Shown here in pieces: positions 35,087 to 43,405 of a DNA stretch of 64,000 nucleotides (position 1 is the first letter of the stretch; every line of letters starts with the position of its first letter). The notes under the pieces were generated by a model that saw only the letters and a list, made by a program, of their open reading frames with translations, did no database searches and was not told the origin of the DNA. The translations under genes and the position numbers were made by a program. The DNA comes from CBDHEY01 sp965262305 (lineage in GTDB: Bacteria; Pseudomonadota; Gammaproteobacteria; Pseudomonadales; Cellvibrionaceae): contig CBDHEY010000002.1 in assembly GCA_965262305.1 (NCBI GenBank), positions 372,001-436,000 of the forward strand, written 5' to 3'.

Positions 35087-35728
35087 TTAAAAAGAAAATG
35101 ACATTATTAAGTTGTGGCTGTTAAGTGCCGGGTTGGAGTCATAAATATTATAGTTAGACATATGCTCTAGTCGATAACCCAGAATAAGGGACTCTTTGGT
35201 AATCTGCCAGTCGGCACCAAGAGAACTCACAAATTGGACTGGTCCACCGTAGTCCTTTGTTGCGATTCCCTCGTCAAAAACATGCTCTTCTAAGTAGCGA
35301 ACGCGTCCGTCTATTCTCAAGCGAAGCCCAGACTTTCGGCGAGTTGAAAGCCCAAGTCCCATTTCAGTGAGTGTTCCGGTATCAACATTGGTATTTATTG
35401 TTCCAACACCGCCAACCCAATCGACTAACACCATACCAGTAGCCGCAAATGGCATTTGTACTTCTGCGATACTCGTTGATATATCAATATTCTGTTCAGT
35501 AACGGGCATACCGCCAGCTAATTGAAAATATCGATCATATTGAACTGATTTGTTTGCGCGACTAGGGATGTGCTTCGGTGCTTTAATGTCTACTTTAATT
35601 TCTTCTTCTGAAAATACTGGAGGGTTTATATTGATTTCAGCTAATGCTTCAGAGCTATATAAGGAAATCCCAATAAAACTAAATAATAACTTTGTAATGA
35701 CGTTGCTTAGCGTGTTTTTTGAGTCCAT
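35087..35728 (-). CDS. PagL-like lipid A deacylase/outer-membrane barrel protein
   Basis: A 213-residue exported protein with a signal peptide (LLFSFIGISLYSSEALA). After about 50 residues of linker, the last 130 residues form a small barrel. The C-terminal block YRLEHMSNYNIYDSNPALN resembles the catalytic region of lipid A 3-O-deacylases (PagL), in which a histidine and serine of an HxSN motif act together with a downstream acid; here H and S are present (EHMSN). PagL trims lipid A in the outer membrane and alters surface properties. The N-terminal PPVFSEEEIKVDIKAPKH linker is unusual. The assignment is moderate and rests on this block only. Confidence 0.55.
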   Translation of the reverse strand: MDSKNTLSNVITKLLFSFIGISLYSSEALAEININPPVFSEEEIKVDIKAPKHIPSRANKSVQYDRYFQLAGGMPVTEQNIDISTSIAEVQMPFAATGMVLVDWVGGVGTINTNVDTGTLTEMGLGLSTRRKSGLRLRIDGRVRYLEEHVFDEGIATKDYGGPVQFVSSLGADWQITKESLILGYRLEHMSNYNIYDSNPALNSHNLIMSFSF

Positions 35729-36155
35729 CTTGTTTCACCTCTATTATTTTTATTAGCGAGTGAATTAATGATATTTTTTGAAAACTTATTTATATGTGAT
35801 TGTCGGCGCATTTTGCAAGCGTTGTAATTTGCGAAACGCTACTGTGATCAGATACAAATACATTTTTTAGCTTAACGTTGCTGAGCCGAGGAAACAATAC
35901 GTGGGCACCATATTTTTTTGTGACTGAGACCGCCTTTTGAGAATTTGCTTAGGAGATAAATAGCCAAAAGGAAAAAACGCATGCTCTGATAAAAGTGTCT
36001 TGACGTTTCAAACACTTTTCGTGTTTTAAGAAATTTTCTAAACTATGATGTTGGTCTGGAAGCTAATTTTCGCCGCTTATAATTTCAATTAATTCTATTA
36101 TCTATTGTTTTATATAAATGAGTGTAATAGCTTGTAATGGAATTTTTCTTGAACT
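35729..36155. other. 427-base intergenic region downstream of the thi operon
   Basis: No gene seen. It contains AAAAGTGT (35991-35998) and ACACTTTT (36012-36019), an 8-base inverted repeat that could form a hairpin, and a smaller AAACAC/GTGTTT stem beside it. These may end thi transcription, though they lie 135-165 bases past the operon's last stop. The promoter of the PagL-like gene should also be in this region. Confidence 0.35.
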
Positions 36156-37694
36156 TTATTCTACGGATCTTTTTTTGGTAAATTGATCTATTTCTTTCAT
36201 AAATACTTTAGTGGTTACTTCGGGATTATCAGCGAGAGTTATTGCAGTTATCATTGCAACTCCAGAAGTCTTTGTTGCAATAACAGATTTGAGTCTTTCG
36301 TGGTTTATCCCACCGATGGCAACCACCGGGTAATCTAGTAGCTTATTCCAATAATTTAATCCGTCAATACCATGCGGTACCCATGGCATAATTTTTGTAG
36401 TAGTTTCATATACTGGGCCACAAGCGATATATGATGGCTTGTGAGCTATTGCACGAGCAACTTCATAGTGACAATGGGTACTAGTACCTAAACGCAAACC
36501 GGCGTTGAAGATTGACTTAATATCCGCGGTATCGAGGTCTTCTTGTCCTAGATGGACACCGTAAGCTTGGTGTTTGACGGCAAGTTTCCAATAGTCATTA
36601 ATAAATAAGCGGCAATTAAATTCTCTTCCAAGCGCAATTGCGTTTCGAATTTCTTCTTCTAGAGCATCACCGTCCAAATTTTTAATTCTTATTTGCGCGG
36701 TACTCACACCTAAGGGTAAAAGCCTTTTTAACCATTCGACAGAGTCTACTACGGGGTAAAGACCTAGATCACCTTGTTCGGTACAGCTAGGAAATGCGTC
36801 TTGCTCCAAGTTTTGATTTGGTGTTTGAGTCAGTATAGGTAAGTCTTTCTGGGAGTTGGGAAACTTGGTAATGTTTATTGGACCCTTCTGAAGAGTTTCG
36901 TCATTATTTGACCCAATACTATAGCTCTGACGCAGCCCCTGATTTATAGACATCTTTCCAATCACGACGGCGTCTTTTATGGTGTAGCCCAGTGCTATTG
37001 TAGCTGCGACCGATGAAGCAAATGCGCAACCTGTGCCTCGGGTGTTTTTAGTCGCTACCCAAGGGCTCGAGAGCCAAAAGCTGTTTTTTGTTTCTTCACA
37101 AGATAAGAAGAAATCCATTGCGAAATTGTTTTTCGATGCATCTTGCTCTTTTATAAAATGTCCGCCTTTTATATATACATTTTTTGCCCCTAATTCATTG
37201 ATTAGGCGGGCGGCGATCTCCATATCGCCTCGAGTACGTATTTTTTTTCCAGTCAATTGTTCTGCTTCCGGAATATTGGGAGTGATTAAAAAGCAGTGAG
37301 GTAGTATCTCTTCAATATATTTTTTACTTAGTTGCGCTGTTGTAAAATTTGTTCCAGAAGTCGCAGCAAAAACCGGATCGCAAATCAAAGGTAAATCCCT
37401 GTCGTTGACAAGCGATACTAACTTCTTAATTTGGAATTGATTTGCAAGTAGTCCAGATTTAATGACATTGAAAGAAATAGAATCTAGTGCTGTGATTTGG
37501 TCCGATATGGTTTGTTCGCAAACTGGGTTAATCGAAATAACGTTCTGATTATTTTGAGCTGTCACCGCTGTGACGACGTTTAAACTGTGAACGCCCATTG
37601 CCTGTTGGGTTTTTAAATCCATTTGAAGCCCCGCAAGACCAGACGAATCACTGCCGGAAAAATTAAGTATTTTGGGTTTAGTTTTTGTATTCAA
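36156..37694 (-). CDS. thiDE: ThiD-ThiE fusion: HMP-P kinase and thiamine-phosphate synthase
   Basis: A 512-residue bifunctional enzyme that completes thiamine phosphate synthesis. Residues about 8-265 are ThiD, which phosphorylates HMP-phosphate: LNFSGSDSSGLAGLQMDLKT, LLANQFQIKK, CDPVFAATSG, NIPEAEQLTG, and the GTGCAFASSVAA anion hole. A linker with two cysteines follows. Residues about 312-510 are ThiE, which joins HMP-PP to the thiazole: GLYPVVDS, LFINDYWKLAV, GVHLGQEDL, GTSTHCHYEVA, ACGPVYETTTK, VAIGGI and GVAMITAI. It is the last gene of the operon, 13 bases after thiG. The fusion order D-E is known in some gammaproteobacteria. Confidence 0.93.
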   Translation of the reverse strand: MNTKTKPKILNFSGSDSSGLAGLQMDLKTQQAMGVHSLNVVTAVTAQNNQNVISINPVCEQTISDQITALDSISFNVIKSGLLANQFQIKKLVSLVNDRDLPLICDPVFAATSGTNFTTAQLSKKYIEEILPHCFLITPNIPEAEQLTGKKIRTRGDMEIAARLINELGAKNVYIKGGHFIKEQDASKNNFAMDFFLSCEETKNSFWLSSPWVATKNTRGTGCAFASSVAATIALGYTIKDAVVIGKMSINQGLRQSYSIGSNNDETLQKGPINITKFPNSQKDLPILTQTPNQNLEQDAFPSCTEQGDLGLYPVVDSVEWLKRLLPLGVSTAQIRIKNLDGDALEEEIRNAIALGREFNCRLFINDYWKLAVKHQAYGVHLGQEDLDTADIKSIFNAGLRLGTSTHCHYEVARAIAHKPSYIACGPVYETTTKIMPWVPHGIDGLNYWNKLLDYPVVAIGGINHERLKSVIATKTSGVAMITAITLADNPEVTTKVFMKEIDQFTKKRSVE

Positions 37695-37707
37695 AATTTA
37701 AGCAACG

Positions 37708-38493
37708 TTATGAGTTTTGATGCCAAAAAGGTTTGCCAATCACGGGAGTGGAAGGCTTTGCAAGGTCTCGCTCTGGCATTACACCGCTTTCATATGCTAG
37801 TCGTCCTGCTTCAAGAGCATGCTTAAACGCTGTTGCCATAATGATTGGATCTGTTGCTTCAGCGACAGCCGTATTTAGCAAAACACCGTCGAATCCCAAT
37901 TCCAAAGCTTGGACTGCATGTGAAGGAGCACCAATACCTGCGTCGACAATTAAAGTAATTTCGGGTAGACGAGATCGTAAGGTTTTTAGTGCATAAGGGT
38001 TGATTAATCCTTTACCTGTACCAATAGGTGAACCCCAAGGCATAACAATACGGCAACCAGCTTCGACGAGTTTTTCCGCAAGAATAAGATCGTCGGTACT
38101 GTAGGGAAAGACTTCAAAGTCTTGCGCAATGAGTTCTTTTGTCGCTTCAAGTAGCGCAAATGGGTCTGGCTGTAAGTTATACTCATCGCCAATGACTTCG
38201 AGTTTAACCCAACGGGTATCAAAAAGTTCTCTCGCCATTTGTGCTGTTGTAACAGCTTCTTTAACGGATTGACAGCCAGCCGTGTTGGGGAGGATATTAA
38301 GCTTTAGCTCAGAAAGTATTTCCCAAAATGCATTGCCACCACCTTGGCTCGGGTTTTGTCGACGAAGTGATACCGTGACTACCTCGGCACCTGAAGCGCG
38401 AATAGCGTTTTGCATAATTTGTGGTGACGGGTAAAGAGAAGAGCCAATTAAAAATCGACTGTTTAATGTTTTGTCAGCGAGTTGCCAAGTCAT
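37708..38493 (-). CDS. thiG: Thiazole synthase ThiG
   Basis: ThiG forms the thiazole ring from deoxyxylulose 5-phosphate, dehydroglycine and ThiS-thiocarboxylate. The 261-residue product fits the family. Motifs are FLIGSSLYPSPQIM, GGNAFWEIL, WVKLEVIGDE (with the Schiff-base lysine), LEATKELIAQDFEVFPY, CRIVMPWGSPIGTGKG and VDAGIGAPSHAVQALELG. I chose the ATG at 38493, with AAGGAGG six bases upstream; the open frame runs on to 38526 inside thiS. It begins one base after the thiS stop codon. Dehydroglycine would come from the ThiO encoded two genes upstream, the oxygen-dependent route. Confidence 0.95.
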   Translation of the reverse strand: MTWQLADKTLNSRFLIGSSLYPSPQIMQNAIRASGAEVVTVSLRRQNPSQGGGNAFWEILSELKLNILPNTAGCQSVKEAVTTAQMARELFDTRWVKLEVIGDEYNLQPDPFALLEATKELIAQDFEVFPYSTDDLILAEKLVEAGCRIVMPWGSPIGTGKGLINPYALKTLRSRLPEITLIVDAGIGAPSHAVQALELGFDGVLLNTAVAEATDPIIMATAFKHALEAGRLAYESGVMPERDLAKPSTPVIGKPFWHQNS

Positions 38494-38494
38494 A

Positions 38495-38695
38495 TTAGCC
38501 TCCTTGCATCGGGACGAGTATTTCAAGTTGATCGCCCTCGATTAGCTGAGTGGATTCATAATCACTTTTGGGAATGAAAGATTCATTAATAGCAATCGCA
38601 CAGCTCGAATGTTCAGTGTCCAATTGCAAAAGAAAATTTGATAGCGTTTGTGGTTCTATCTGTTTTGGTTCGCCATTAAAAATAATTTGAATCAT
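38495..38695 (-). CDS. thiS: Sulfur carrier protein ThiS
   Basis: A 66-residue ubiquitin-like sulfur carrier. It begins MIQIIFNGEPKQI and ends LEILVPMQGG; the terminal Gly-Gly is adenylated by ThiF and then thiocarboxylated. The start overlaps the thiO stop by four bases (ATGA), and thiG begins one base after its stop, so the three are translationally linked. No thiF lies in the operon; the ThiF/MoeB-rhodanese protein at 31078-32154 is the obvious partner. Confidence 0.95.
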   Translation of the reverse strand: MIQIIFNGEPKQIEPQTLSNFLLQLDTEHSSCAIAINESFIPKSDYESTQLIEGDQLEILVPMQGG

Positions 38696-39849
38696 GATGC
38701 TTCGTATTTAAAAAGTTGCGGAAATAATATTGGCGTTTTGAGGTTCAGTATTTTTTTAGATGCCTCTTGAGCAATTACTGGCGCAAGCAAGTAGCCATGT
38801 CGAAAGAGCCCATTAATTCGGATTAAATTTTGTTCTGATTCAATGCGAGGCAAATTATCTTTTAAAGCTGGGCGACAATTTGTATCCGTATGAATTACTC
38901 GAGCTTCTGCAAAACCTGGATGCAAGCTATATACTGCAGATAACAACTCTAGTGCCGATCTCACAGTGATTTCACTTCTATCTTCGCTTTCGATTTGTGT
39001 TGCTCCCAGCAAATAAATATTATTTCTTCTTGGCACAAGATACAGTTTGTATCGAGGATGCATTAATCTTACAAGTCGATTGATATTCACTTCAGGAGCA
39101 TACAATGTAATTACTTCTCCACGAACGCCTCTTAAATCTGGTATTTCTTGTTTTGCTTCTAAACCTCGACAATCGATAACTTGATTAAAATGATAAACGC
39201 CTTTGTCTGAAGTTAGTCTTGTGTTGTGATCGATGTTTTGAATTGTTTTTATTTGTTCATCATAGTGCCAGTTAACAGTGCCATACGATTCTTTTTTTAA
39301 GATACCGTTTTCGTTTGTGTTAAGTTTTTTGGCAATAACTTTCATATACTTGTGTGTATCGAGCCAGGCTTCATCAGGAAAAAAAATACCTTGAGAAAAT
39401 GTCTCGCCTAACCCTTCATTATTTCGATTTAGTAAATCCTGATCCAAATATTTGAAGTCTTTATTTTCTACTAAGTCTAACTTTGAATTTAGTTGGTTTA
39501 AGAATCTTTGATAATCAGCTCTATCGTTTCGATGTGCGACGACAATTGAGCCATTTTGGTGAAAATCAATATCGTCGTCTAAAGATTCAACAAGCTTGGG
39601 CCATAGTTTTAGTGCATGCATGCCCATTTTAAAAACGAGCTCTTCAGCAGACTCTAATTCACAGTACGGTGTGAGCATTCCAGCAGCAGTATAGGCTGCT
39701 GCGGAACCGCTATCAATTGGGTCTTTATCGAACAAGGTGATAGTGAGATGCTTACCTTGAGACTTAGAATCTAGCAGCAGTTGCCAGGCTAGAGTTCTGC
39801 CCATTACTCCAGCGCCAACAATAGCAATGTTGAATTTCGAATCGGTCAA
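38692..39849 (-). CDS. thiO: Glycine oxidase ThiO
   Basis: FAD enzyme of 385 residues that oxidises glycine to dehydroglycine for thiazole formation. The N-terminal Rossmann motif is AIVGAGVMGRTLAWQLL, then GSAAAYTAAGMLTPYCELE, which is typical of ThiO. Later motifs are VIDCRGLEAKQEIPDLRGVRGEV, given here as residues about 225-247, YLVPRRNNIYLLGATQIE and the C-terminal FRHGYLLAPVIAQ, where the arginine contacts the substrate carboxylate. It is between thiC (9 bases upstream) and thiS (4-base overlap). Use of ThiO rather than ThiH indicates an aerobic lifestyle. Confidence 0.93.
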   Translation of the reverse strand: MTDSKFNIAIVGAGVMGRTLAWQLLLDSKSQGKHLTITLFDKDPIDSGSAAAYTAAGMLTPYCELESAEELVFKMGMHALKLWPKLVESLDDDIDFHQNGSIVVAHRNDRADYQRFLNQLNSKLDLVENKDFKYLDQDLLNRNNEGLGETFSQGIFFPDEAWLDTHKYMKVIAKKLNTNENGILKKESYGTVNWHYDEQIKTIQNIDHNTRLTSDKGVYHFNQVIDCRGLEAKQEIPDLRGVRGEVITLYAPEVNINRLVRLMHPRYKLYLVPRRNNIYLLGATQIESEDRSEITVRSALELLSAVYSLHPGFAEARVIHTDTNCRPALKDNLPRIESEQNLIRINGLFRHGYLLAPVIAQEASKKILNLKTPILFPQLFKYEAS

Positions 39850-39858
39850 CGAAAAAAC

Positions 39859-41730
39859 CTATTCGCTAATTTGCTTTACATAGATTTCGGCGCCTTGCGC
39901 TTTGAACTCCTCGGACTTCTGTTGCATGCCTGCTTCAATCTCTTTTTCGTTGAGTTCTTGAGAGTAATCTCGAACTTCCTGTGAAATCTTCATTGAACAG
40001 AATTTCGGACCGCACATAGAACAAAAATGCGCGACTTTTGCAGAATCTTTTGGGAGAGTTTCATCGTGAAATTCTCTCGCAGTATCTGGGTCAAGCCCTA
40101 GATTAAACTGATCTTCCCAGCGAAACTCGAAGCGAGCCTTAGAAAGCAAGTCGTCTCGATATCTCGCACCGGGATGACCTTTTGCCAAGTCGGCTGCATG
40201 AGCCGAGATTTTATAGGTAATTATGCCTTCTTTAACATCATCGCGATTCGGTAAGCCTAAATGTTCTTTAGGTGTAACGTAGCAGAGCATCGCACAGCCG
40301 TACCAACCGATCATAGCCGCGCCTATGCCGCTAGTGAAATGATCATAGCCTGGGGCAATATCTGTTGTTAGGGGACCGAGTGTATAAAATGGCGCCTCAT
40401 GACAATGCTTAAGCTGCATATCCATATTTTCTTTTATCAAGTGCATTGGAACATGTCCCGGCCCTTCGATCATGACTTGAACATCGTGTTTCCATGCGAT
40501 TTTAGTTAGCTCACCTAATGTTATTAATTCGCCAAACTGTGCTTCGTCGTTTGCATCAGCCACCGAGCCCGGACGTAAACCATCTCCAAGCGAGAAGCTA
40601 ACATCATAGCTTTTCATAATTTCGCAAATGTCTTCGAAATGGGTATATAGGAAGTTTTCTTTATGGTGAGCGATACACCATTTAGCCATAATTGAACCGC
40701 CACGTGAGACGATTCCAGTAACGCGATTAGCTGTCATAGGAACGTGATGCAATCGTACGCCAGCATGGATAGTGAAATAATCCACTCCCTGTTCCGCTTG
40801 TTCAATTAAGGTATCCCGGAATATTTCCCAGGTTAAGTCTTCAGCTATACCGTTTACTTTTTCCAGTGCTTGGTAAATTGGAACCGTTCCAATAGGTACT
40901 GGCGAATTGCGCACAATGTAATCGCGCGTAGCATGAATGTGCTTTCCTGTGGATAGATCCATAACTGTATCGCCACCCCAGCGGATTGACCAAACAAGTT
41001 TTTCGACTTCTTCTTCAATAGATGAGGTTAACGCTGAATTTCCAATGTTAGCGTTAATTTTAACTAAAAAATTACGCCCTATGATCATTGGTTCTAGTTC
41101 GGTATGGTTAATATTGGCTGGAATTATTGCACGGCCTTCAGTAATTTCACTACGAACAAATTCAGGTGTTATCGGTTGTAAGTTAGCACCCATCGGATTT
41201 CCCGCGAGTCGTTTTGATCTCTCTTCAGTAGTAAATTCATTACTCAAGGCTTCTCTTGCCTGGTTTTCTCGCACGGCAATATATTCCATTTCCTTAGTGA
41301 TTATGCCTTTTCGGGCATAATGCATTTGGCTCACATTGCCACCGGCTTTCGCGCGTCGAGGTTTGCGCTGAAGATCATCATTAAAAAACTGAAATGCTTT
41401 GGAGGAATCATTATGACCATTGTCTTCAGGTTTTATTTGGCGCCCTTCATAAAACTCTGTATCTTCTCGTTGCTCTATCCACTGACTTCTAACATCTGGT
41501 AAGCCTTTATGAACATCGATATCAATATTCGGATCAGTGTAAGGGCCAGAGCAATCATAAACGGTACAGCTAGTTCCATCGGTGAGGCTGATTTCTCGCA
41601 TTGGGACCTTTATGTCTTCCGCATTTGATGATGAAACATAAACCTTTTGGCTAGCCGGTAATGGGTCTCGAGTAATCTTTGCGCGATATTCTTTAGCCGA
41701 AGCTGCGTCGATGGAAGCTTTACTATTCAT
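39859..41730 (-). CDS. thiC: Phosphomethylpyrimidine synthase ThiC
   Basis: Radical SAM enzyme that rearranges aminoimidazole ribotide into HMP-phosphate. The 623-residue length is normal. Motifs include MHYARKGIITKEMEYIA, NSALTSSIEEEVEKLVW, TVMDLSTGKHIHATRD, VDYFTIHAGV, SRGGSIMAKWC, GPLTTDIAPGYDHFTSGIGA and the C-terminal iron-sulfur site CSMCGPKFCSMK. I chose the ATG at 41730 (MNSKASID); the frame extends upstream to 41799 without the family's N-terminus. A TPP riboswitch lies 135-222 bases upstream and controls the whole operon. Confidence 0.97.
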   Translation of the reverse strand: MNSKASIDAASAKEYRAKITRDPLPASQKVYVSSSNAEDIKVPMREISLTDGTSCTVYDCSGPYTDPNIDIDVHKGLPDVRSQWIEQREDTEFYEGRQIKPEDNGHNDSSKAFQFFNDDLQRKPRRAKAGGNVSQMHYARKGIITKEMEYIAVRENQAREALSNEFTTEERSKRLAGNPMGANLQPITPEFVRSEITEGRAIIPANINHTELEPMIIGRNFLVKINANIGNSALTSSIEEEVEKLVWSIRWGGDTVMDLSTGKHIHATRDYIVRNSPVPIGTVPIYQALEKVNGIAEDLTWEIFRDTLIEQAEQGVDYFTIHAGVRLHHVPMTANRVTGIVSRGGSIMAKWCIAHHKENFLYTHFEDICEIMKSYDVSFSLGDGLRPGSVADANDEAQFGELITLGELTKIAWKHDVQVMIEGPGHVPMHLIKENMDMQLKHCHEAPFYTLGPLTTDIAPGYDHFTSGIGAAMIGWYGCAMLCYVTPKEHLGLPNRDDVKEGIITYKISAHAADLAKGHPGARYRDDLLSKARFEFRWEDQFNLGLDPDTAREFHDETLPKDSAKVAHFCSMCGPKFCSMKISQEVRDYSQELNEKEIEAGMQQKSEEFKAQGAEIYVKQISE

Positions 41731-41864
41731 AATCTTGTCCAGTTGCGTAATTGAGATTTCGGTAATACCGGTATAGAGAGGGAGCAAAAAGAGGATCAAA
41801 CTATTCGATATCTTGTTCTAAGTATCTTAATTGTAAAAAGATTCGAAAGCATTCATTTGAACTC

Positions 41865-41952
41865 GCTCATTCCTACGCCGATACTAGCCGGATCAGGTTC
41901 TACGGGTTACAGGGAATAAATCCCCAAATCTCAGCCTAGCGGCACCCCGAGA
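41865..41952 (-). promoter_or_regulatory. TPP (THI-box) riboswitch upstream of thiC
   Basis: Read on the minus strand from 41952, the element contains the conserved TPP aptamer blocks: a leading CTCGGGGTGC, then GGCTGAGATT, then ACCCGTAGAACCTGATCCGG and a closing GGCGTAGGAA stretch pairing back to the start. Binding of thiamine pyrophosphate lowers thi operon expression, either by sequestering the ribosome-binding site or by termination. The expression platform between 41731 and 41864 was not resolved. Confidence 0.95.
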
Positions 41953-42100
41953 GCAGAGTAGATTCTAAGCTATTTTTGGTGGCTTAGGAAGGTCTAGCAA
42001 TTTAGTATAATAAACTTTCGTGGATTTGTTTCTAATCTAACTTAGATCTGACGAAGCCGCCGATAAGATACTATGTAACATCAAAAATGGATAAAAATAA

Positions 42101-43387
42101 ATGATAAAACATTTACTATGGTTAGGCTTTGTACCTGTTTTTATACCACAAATATCTATTGCAGAGATCGTGGCCAGAAATCTTCCCCAAGAAAATAAAA
42201 TTCTTTTTTTTCTTGGGCAAAACAGTGATGTATTGAGTGAATACAAATTGGAGGTTATTGACTTAGATCCGAACGCTGTTCGACCAGGAGGAATTACTCT
42301 CTACACGACTTTGAGCTTTGTTGACGATGAAAACTACGATGGCATTCGAAGGGGAAAACCACTAGATAGTCTTTTAGACTTTGGAAATTGGGGCGATGGC
42401 GAACACAACTTAAAGCGAAGTATGAGGGATTTCCCCTCTGCATCATTGGCTATTGGTCTTGACTTAACAGACCACGCAGACTCTGGAGTTGATATTAGAG
42501 AGTGTCAGCAACGACCGATTAAAGCCATTGCCGGTTTGGAAGAACCTGAAATAGCACCCATGATTCCGATTTATCAGAGCTATGTGGATCAGATGATCAA
42601 AGTGCTAAAAGGTACGAACAGAAGTGTATTTCTTAGAATTGGCTATGAGTTTGACGGCCCCTGGAATTGCTATTCTCCTGGAGTGTACAAAGCTGCATTT
42701 CGTTATATCAAAAAACGCATCGATTATTTGCAAGCTGACAATATTGCCACCGTTTGGCAGTCGTCGTCAGCGCCAGTAGATGGAAAAGAATATTATAATA
42801 TATCGAAAAAAGGGCATTTTGACCTCTGGTACCCAGGGGACAACTACGTAGATTGGGTGGGCATGTCAACGTTTTTGATGGATGGCTCAGTACAATATCA
42901 GGCACCCAATATAATTTTAAGATGGATTTTCTTAAATGATTTCATAAAAAATCAAGGCACGCTGTTAGATTTTGCTAGATCTAAAGCTAAGCCTGTGATG
43001 CTTGCTGAAGCAACGCCAAAAGGTTTCGATCTTAAAAATAAAAAAATTAGTTTAGTCTACAAAAGAAAAGATTCCGATTACTCCTCTAAAGAGATGTGGG
43101 ATAGCTGGTTTGCAAGCTGGTTTAGTTTTATAAAAAACAATCGAGATGTGATTCGTGCGGTGGCATACATTAACAATAATTGGGCAGAATCACCCATGTG
43201 GCGTTGTGACGAGAAATCACAATTTTGGCCTGGTGAATCTGTTCCTGTGAATGCTGATAAACCAAAACAACCTGCATGTCCGGGAGGGTCGCCTTGGGGG
43301 GATACTCGGATTCAAGTCAATCCTTATATTTTCGAACGATTTGAAAAAGAGTTAAAAAAAGATCATTTTGTTCAAATCACAGAATAG
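42101..43387 (+). CDS. Secreted GH26-like glycoside hydrolase
   Basis: A 428-residue exported protein with signal peptide (LLWLGFVPVFIPQISIAE). The core looks like a (beta/alpha)8 barrel of the GH-A clan. FLRIGYEFDGPWN contains the probable acid/base E183, followed by YSPGVYKAAFRYI and NIATVWQS, as in family 26 beta-mannanases and related enzymes. The likely nucleophile is E303 in PVMLAEATPKGF. Conserved segments DNYVDWVGMSTF and the C-terminal cysteine-containing part (CPGGSPWGDTR) are also present. The substrate could be a mannan or another plant or algal glycan. An LRR-kinase gene begins 18 bases downstream, so the two may be cotranscribed. Confidence 0.7.
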   Translation: MIKHLLWLGFVPVFIPQISIAEIVARNLPQENKILFFLGQNSDVLSEYKLEVIDLDPNAVRPGGITLYTTLSFVDDENYDGIRRGKPLDSLLDFGNWGDGEHNLKRSMRDFPSASLAIGLDLTDHADSGVDIRECQQRPIKAIAGLEEPEIAPMIPIYQSYVDQMIKVLKGTNRSVFLRIGYEFDGPWNCYSPGVYKAAFRYIKKRIDYLQADNIATVWQSSSAPVDGKEYYNISKKGHFDLWYPGDNYVDWVGMSTFLMDGSVQYQAPNIILRWIFLNDFIKNQGTLLDFARSKAKPVMLAEATPKGFDLKNKKISLVYKRKDSDYSSKEMWDSWFASWFSFIKNNRDVIRAVAYINNNWAESPMWRCDEKSQFWPGESVPVNADKPKQPACPGGSPWGDTRIQVNPYIFERFEKELKKDHFVQITE

Positions 43388-43405
43388 TAGTTTGCATGTT
43401 AATTT

